Positions 59,760 to 64,000 of a stretch of 64,000 bases of DNA are shown one piece after another; the stretch's first letter is position 1; each line of letters starts with the position of its first letter. The position numbers and the translations under genes are program-made. This stretch comes from Paenibacillus xerothermodurans. GTDB lineage: Bacteria > Bacillota > Bacilli > Paenibacillales > NBRC-103111. The stretch is taken from NCBI RefSeq assembly GCF_002220865.2, contig NZ_NHRJ02000017.1:22133-86132 (forward strand), in the 5' to 3' direction. The notes under the pieces were generated by a model. That model saw only the letters and a program-made list of their open reading frames with translations. It was not told where the DNA came from and did not search any database.

Positions 59760-60641
59760 TTACCAGCCGCGCTCCTGCATACGCTGGGTGGCGTCCAACT
59801 TGGAAATTTCAATGCCTTTCATCGGTGTGCCCAAGTTTTTGGAAACACGAGCGATCAATTCATAGTCAGTGTGATGCGTGGTCGCCTCAACAATCGCCTT
59901 CGCGAATTTCTCAGGATTCTCCGACTTGAATATACCCGATCCTACGAATACGCCGTCGGAGCCCAAATGCATCATCAGCGCTGCGTCAGCTGGAGTCGCT
60001 ACGCCCCCGGCAGCGAAGTTCACAACAGGCAGCTTGCCGGTTTCGTGCACCTGCAGCAGCAGTTCGTACGGTGCGCCCAGATTTTTTGCTTCCGCCATCA
60101 GCTCATCCTTGGACATCGCCTGAACCTTCTTAATTTGACCGACCATCATGCGCATATGCCGTACAGCTTCTACGATATTGCCGGTGCCCGGTTCGCCTTT
60201 CGTGCGGATCATGGAAGCACCTTCACCAATTCGGCGCAGCGCCTCACCCAAGTCTCTGGCTCCGCAAACGAACGGCACCGTGAACTCTCTCTTGTTAATG
60301 TGAAATACTTCGTCTGCTGGTGTGAGTACTTCACTCTCATCAATGTAGTCCACACCCATGGACTCGAGTACCTTTGCTTCAATGAAATGTCCAATACGCG
60401 CTTTCGCCATCACCGGGATGGACACAGCGGCCATTACTTCCTCCATTACTGTAGGATCCGCCATACGTGCTACACCGCCGGCTGCACGAATATCCGACGG
60501 CACTCGCTCCAAAGCCATGACAGCTGAAGCGCCCGCTGCTTCCGCAATTTTGGCTTGCTCGGCATTCATGACGTCCATAATTACGCCGCCTTTTTGCATT
60601 TCAGCCATACCTTTTTTAACTCGCGATGTTCCTGTTTCCAT
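59760..60641 (-). CDS. pdxS: Pyridoxal 5'-phosphate synthase subunit PdxS
   Basis: Synthase subunit of the deoxyxylulose-independent PLP pathway, TIM barrel forming a dodecamer. The 293-residue protein has [42 protein letters not shown] (with the catalytic lysine), [13 protein letters not shown] and [21 protein letters not shown] 60641 ([11 protein letters not shown]) follows GGAGGAG; the longer frame to 60656 would start at a TTG on the ribosome site. Confidence 0.97.
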   Translation of the reverse strand: METGTSRVKKGMAEMQKGGVIMDVMNAEQAKIAEAAGASAVMALERVPSDIRAAGGVARMADPTVMEEVMAAVSIPVMAKARIGHFIEAKVLESMGVDYIDESEVLTPADEVFHINKREFTVPFVCGARDLGEALRRIGEGASMIRTKGEPGTGNIVEAVRHMRMMVGQIKKVQAMSKDELMAEAKNLGAPYELLLQVHETGKLPVVNFAAGGVATPADAALMMHLGSDGVFVGSGIFKSENPEKFAKAIVEATTHHTDYELIARVSKNLGTPMKGIEISKLDATQRMQERGW

Positions 60642-60759
60642 TTCCGGCTCCTCCAAACATATCTCGAATAAATTTATTTAAATCCAGTCAACGGATAAAC
60701 TACTAAACAATTATTTTACAGGAATCCCTATGAATACACAACCAGGTCACAGGTGGTTT

Positions 60760-62046
60760 TTATTGCTTGTCGCCGCCGGATACCATATCGACGAAGAACT
60801 CTCCAATCGAGCGGAACAGGAGTCTGAACCAACTGCCCTTCTCTACCTCTTGTGCTGCAATTAAGTTGGCCACTTGCTCTTGTCCTTCGTAGGTCACCTT
60901 CACCGTTCCGACTACGGTATCCTTCGCTATCGGTGCCACCAATTTGCTCTCTTCAGCCGGCTCTGCAGTGACCACAAAGTTCTCCGGTGTGGCGCCCTTT
61001 TTTGCGACAATAGAGATACCGGTTTCGGTGACAACAGGAACCTGCTTTTCAACACCTTTTTTAATGTTTACAACTTTCAGGGAATCTATTTCCTGTTTAG
61101 GGGCAATCACTTGCTTCAATTCGAAATTATTAAATCCGTAGTCCAAAACCTTTCTTGTTTCTTCAAACCGCTTTGGCTCCGTCGGTGTGCCCATTACCAC
61201 GCTAATCAGGCGCAGCCCGTTGCGTTCCGCCGTACCCGTGAAACAGTAGCCAGCATCGTCAGTGGAGCCCGTCTTCAGGCCATCCAGACCTGTGTAGGCA
61301 TATCTTCTGAAATTGACATTGTCCTTGTTTCCCTCAAGCATCCAGTTCCAGTTAATCATGGGAGCCTTGTCGGCTTCGCGAAACTTTTTCGACGGCGTGC
61401 TGGTAAACTCTAGAATTTCTTTGTGATCTTTGAGAATATTATATGCGATAAGTGCGGCGTCTTTTGCCGTAAGAAGCGTTTCACCTTGCAGTTCTGTCGG
61501 TGCATACTGCCCTAAGTCAGCCCTCGACAATCCGGTTGCATTGATGAAATTTGCATGCTCGGACAATCCGAATTCTCTCGCCTTGGCGTTCATCATTTTT
61601 GCGAACTCTTCCTCCGACCCCGCGATGAACTCAGCTAGAGCCACAGAGGCATCATTCGATGAATAAATCGACATCGCAGCAAACATATCCCTCACAGTGG
61701 CCTGTTCGCCAAGCGCGAGAAGCTGCCCTGACCCGATAACGTCGGCGGCGTATGGGCTGGCTGTCACCATATCCTCCCATTTAAATTTCCCGCTTTTTAC
61801 CGCTTCCATAACTAGATATTCTGTCATCATTTTGGCCATACTAGCTGGCGGCAGGGGCGTGTCCGCATTATTTTCGTACAAAACCTGACCGGTGCTCGCC
61901 TCTATTAGAATAGCAGACTTTGCATTAAGATTTAAATCCGGTGCATTAGCCGCCATTGCCTGTTTCGGTGGGGAAACAAACATGGAAAATTGCAGAATCA
62001 TAGCACCAATCAAAACGATAGAAACGCGTCTCACAGACAAAAACAA
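60760..62046 (-). CDS. dacA: D-alanyl-D-alanine carboxypeptidase (PBP5-type)
   Basis: Trims the terminal D-Ala from peptidoglycan stems. The 428-residue protein has a signal peptide ending near AMA-ANA (residue 32), active-site PASMAK (Ser69, Lys72), SxN in IYSSNDASVAL, KTG in LDGLKTGSTDDAGY, a C-terminal beta domain and a final amphipathic membrane anchor (WFRLLFRSIGEFFVDMV). The TTG at 62046 has GGAG 8 nt upstream; the GTG at 62055 touches the ribosome site. It lies between guaB and pdxS, as in Bacillus. Confidence 0.96.
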   Translation of the reverse strand: MFLSVRRVSIVLIGAMILQFSMFVSPPKQAMAANAPDLNLNAKSAILIEASTGQVLYENNADTPLPPASMAKMMTEYLVMEAVKSGKFKWEDMVTASPYAADVIGSGQLLALGEQATVRDMFAAMSIYSSNDASVALAEFIAGSEEEFAKMMNAKAREFGLSEHANFINATGLSRADLGQYAPTELQGETLLTAKDAALIAYNILKDHKEILEFTSTPSKKFREADKAPMINWNWMLEGNKDNVNFRRYAYTGLDGLKTGSTDDAGYCFTGTAERNGLRLISVVMGTPTEPKRFEETRKVLDYGFNNFELKQVIAPKQEIDSLKVVNIKKGVEKQVPVVTETGISIVAKKGATPENFVVTAEPAEESKLVAPIAKDTVVGTVKVTYEGQEQVANLIAAQEVEKGSWFRLLFRSIGEFFVDMVSGGDKQ

Positions 62047-62133
62047 TGTTCTCACTCCTCTTAGTAATGTGCTGCACGATGTTGAAGAAACACGTAATTT
62101 CTATTGTACCATAAGCACCAAAAGCTGTTCAAA

Positions 62134-62161
62134 GAAAAAACGACACCTATCCTGGTGTCGT
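62134..62161 (-). terminator. Rho-independent terminator of guaB
   Basis: Perfect 7-bp CGACACC/GGTGTCG stem, 6-nt loop, T6 on the minus strand, 25 bp after the guaB stop. Confidence 0.88.
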
Positions 62162-62186
62162 CTCCGGTTGTGCTGTCACTTTTTGC

Positions 62187-63723
<1,537 letters not shown>

Positions 63724-63813
63724 GCATCTGTGCCACAACCACACAACGCGGAAGTGACACAGGCATAGTCATATCATATACCTTTGACATCCTGTCAACT
63801 CCAAAGTCAATAT

Positions 63814-63844
63814 GAAAAAACCGCTTGGATGAATCCAAAGCGGC
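63814..63844 (-). terminator. Rho-independent terminator of the rRNA operon
   Basis: GCCGCTTTGG/CCAAGCGGT stem with a 6-nt loop and T6 on the minus strand, just after the 5S 3' end. Confidence 0.9.
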
Positions 63845-63854
63845 TTTTGTATTT

Positions 63855-63971
63855 GCTTGGCAACGTCCTACTCTCCCAAGACCCTGCGGTCTAAGTACCA
63901 TCGGCGCTGGAGGGCTTAACGGTCGTGTTCGAGATGGGAACGCGTGGTTCCCCTCCGCCATCATCACCAAA
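63855..63971 (-). rRNA. rrf: 5S ribosomal RNA
   Basis: About 117 nt. The minus strand begins TTTGGTGATGATGGCGGAGG, contains the conserved CCCATCTCGAACACG, AAGCCCTCCAGCGCCGATGGTA and GGGAGAGTAGGACG, and ends GCCAAGC pairing with the 5' end. The last 29 bases of the window are the 23S-5S spacer, so the rest of the rRNA operon lies to the right. Confidence 0.96.
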
Positions 63972-64000
63972 CGTATTCAGTTGTTCAGGTTCCCGGATGG

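Noticed and set aside
60720..60762. Hairpin with T5 on the plus strand after dacA
   Set aside because: ACCA/TGGT stem of only 4 bp; wrong strand for dacA and no plus-strand gene upstream.

Overview
The window is a chromosomal segment of a spore-forming, flagellated, rod-shaped Firmicute with an S-layer type cell wall, most likely Paenibacillus or another Paenibacillaceae. The indications are the sporulation genes (spoIIID, spoIIQ, spoIID, spoIIR), mbl, flhO/flhP, csaB, an SLH-domain protease, an 11-subunit nuo operon and gene order shared with Bacillus. Almost every housekeeping gene is on the minus strand. The right end (5S rRNA, guaB, dacA, pdxS, pdxT, serS, tRNA-Ser) has the order found just downstream of oriC/gyrA in Bacillus. 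This suggests the origin lies beyond the right edge and the minus-strand genes are co-directional with replication.

Layout. 1-6.0 kb: csaB (cut by the left edge), a DUF5693 membrane protein, a phosphohexomutase, fabZ, a CDP-alcohol phosphatidyltransferase and an EpuA-like small membrane protein. 6.0-13.5 kb: flhP, flhO, mbl, spoIIID, spoIIQ, spoIID, murA and a DUF1146 gene. 13.5-16 kb: a secreted subtilisin-like protease with three SLH repeats. 16.6-26.9 kb: nuoA-BCDHIJKLMN without nuoEFG. 27.2-34.6 kb: the complete F1Fo ATP synthase operon with atpZ and atpI. 34.8-45.97 kb: mnaA, upp, glyA, a YwlG homologue, rpiB, a YwlE-like arginine phosphatase, mntP, the Sua5/YwlC gene, spoIIR, prmC and prfA. 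46.2-48.1 kb: ychF and an amidase. 48.4-56.2 kb: the only plus-strand block, with a DCC-family protein, tadA, a possible RNA, and an ABC sugar-type importer with a membrane-anchored AraC regulator; a minus-strand tRNA-Arg lies inside it. 56.2-57.7 kb: a gene-poor stretch with a ~101-bp tandem array. 57.7-64 kb: tRNA-Ser, serS, pdxT, pdxS, dacA, guaB and 5S rRNA.

How the genes connect. Nuo and Atp form a respiratory energy-conservation block. CsaB (wall-polymer pyruvylation), MnaA (UDP-ManNAc supply) and the SLH protease are three parts of one cell-surface anchoring scheme. SpoIIQ, SpoIIR, SpoIID and SpoIIID act in engulfment and forespore/mother-cell signalling, and candidate sigma-F and sigma-E promoters are visible for two of them. 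PrmC methylates the release factor encoded just upstream.

The least explained parts are a cluster of five DnaA-box-like 9-mers with an overlapping LexA-like site upstream of tadA, a terminator-ended non-coding stretch after tadA, and two unrelated tandem-repeat arrays (~117 bp at 41 kb, built around the 3' end of the Sua5 gene; ~101 bp at 57 kb). All calls come from reading the sequence and ORFs by eye; no database searches were run.
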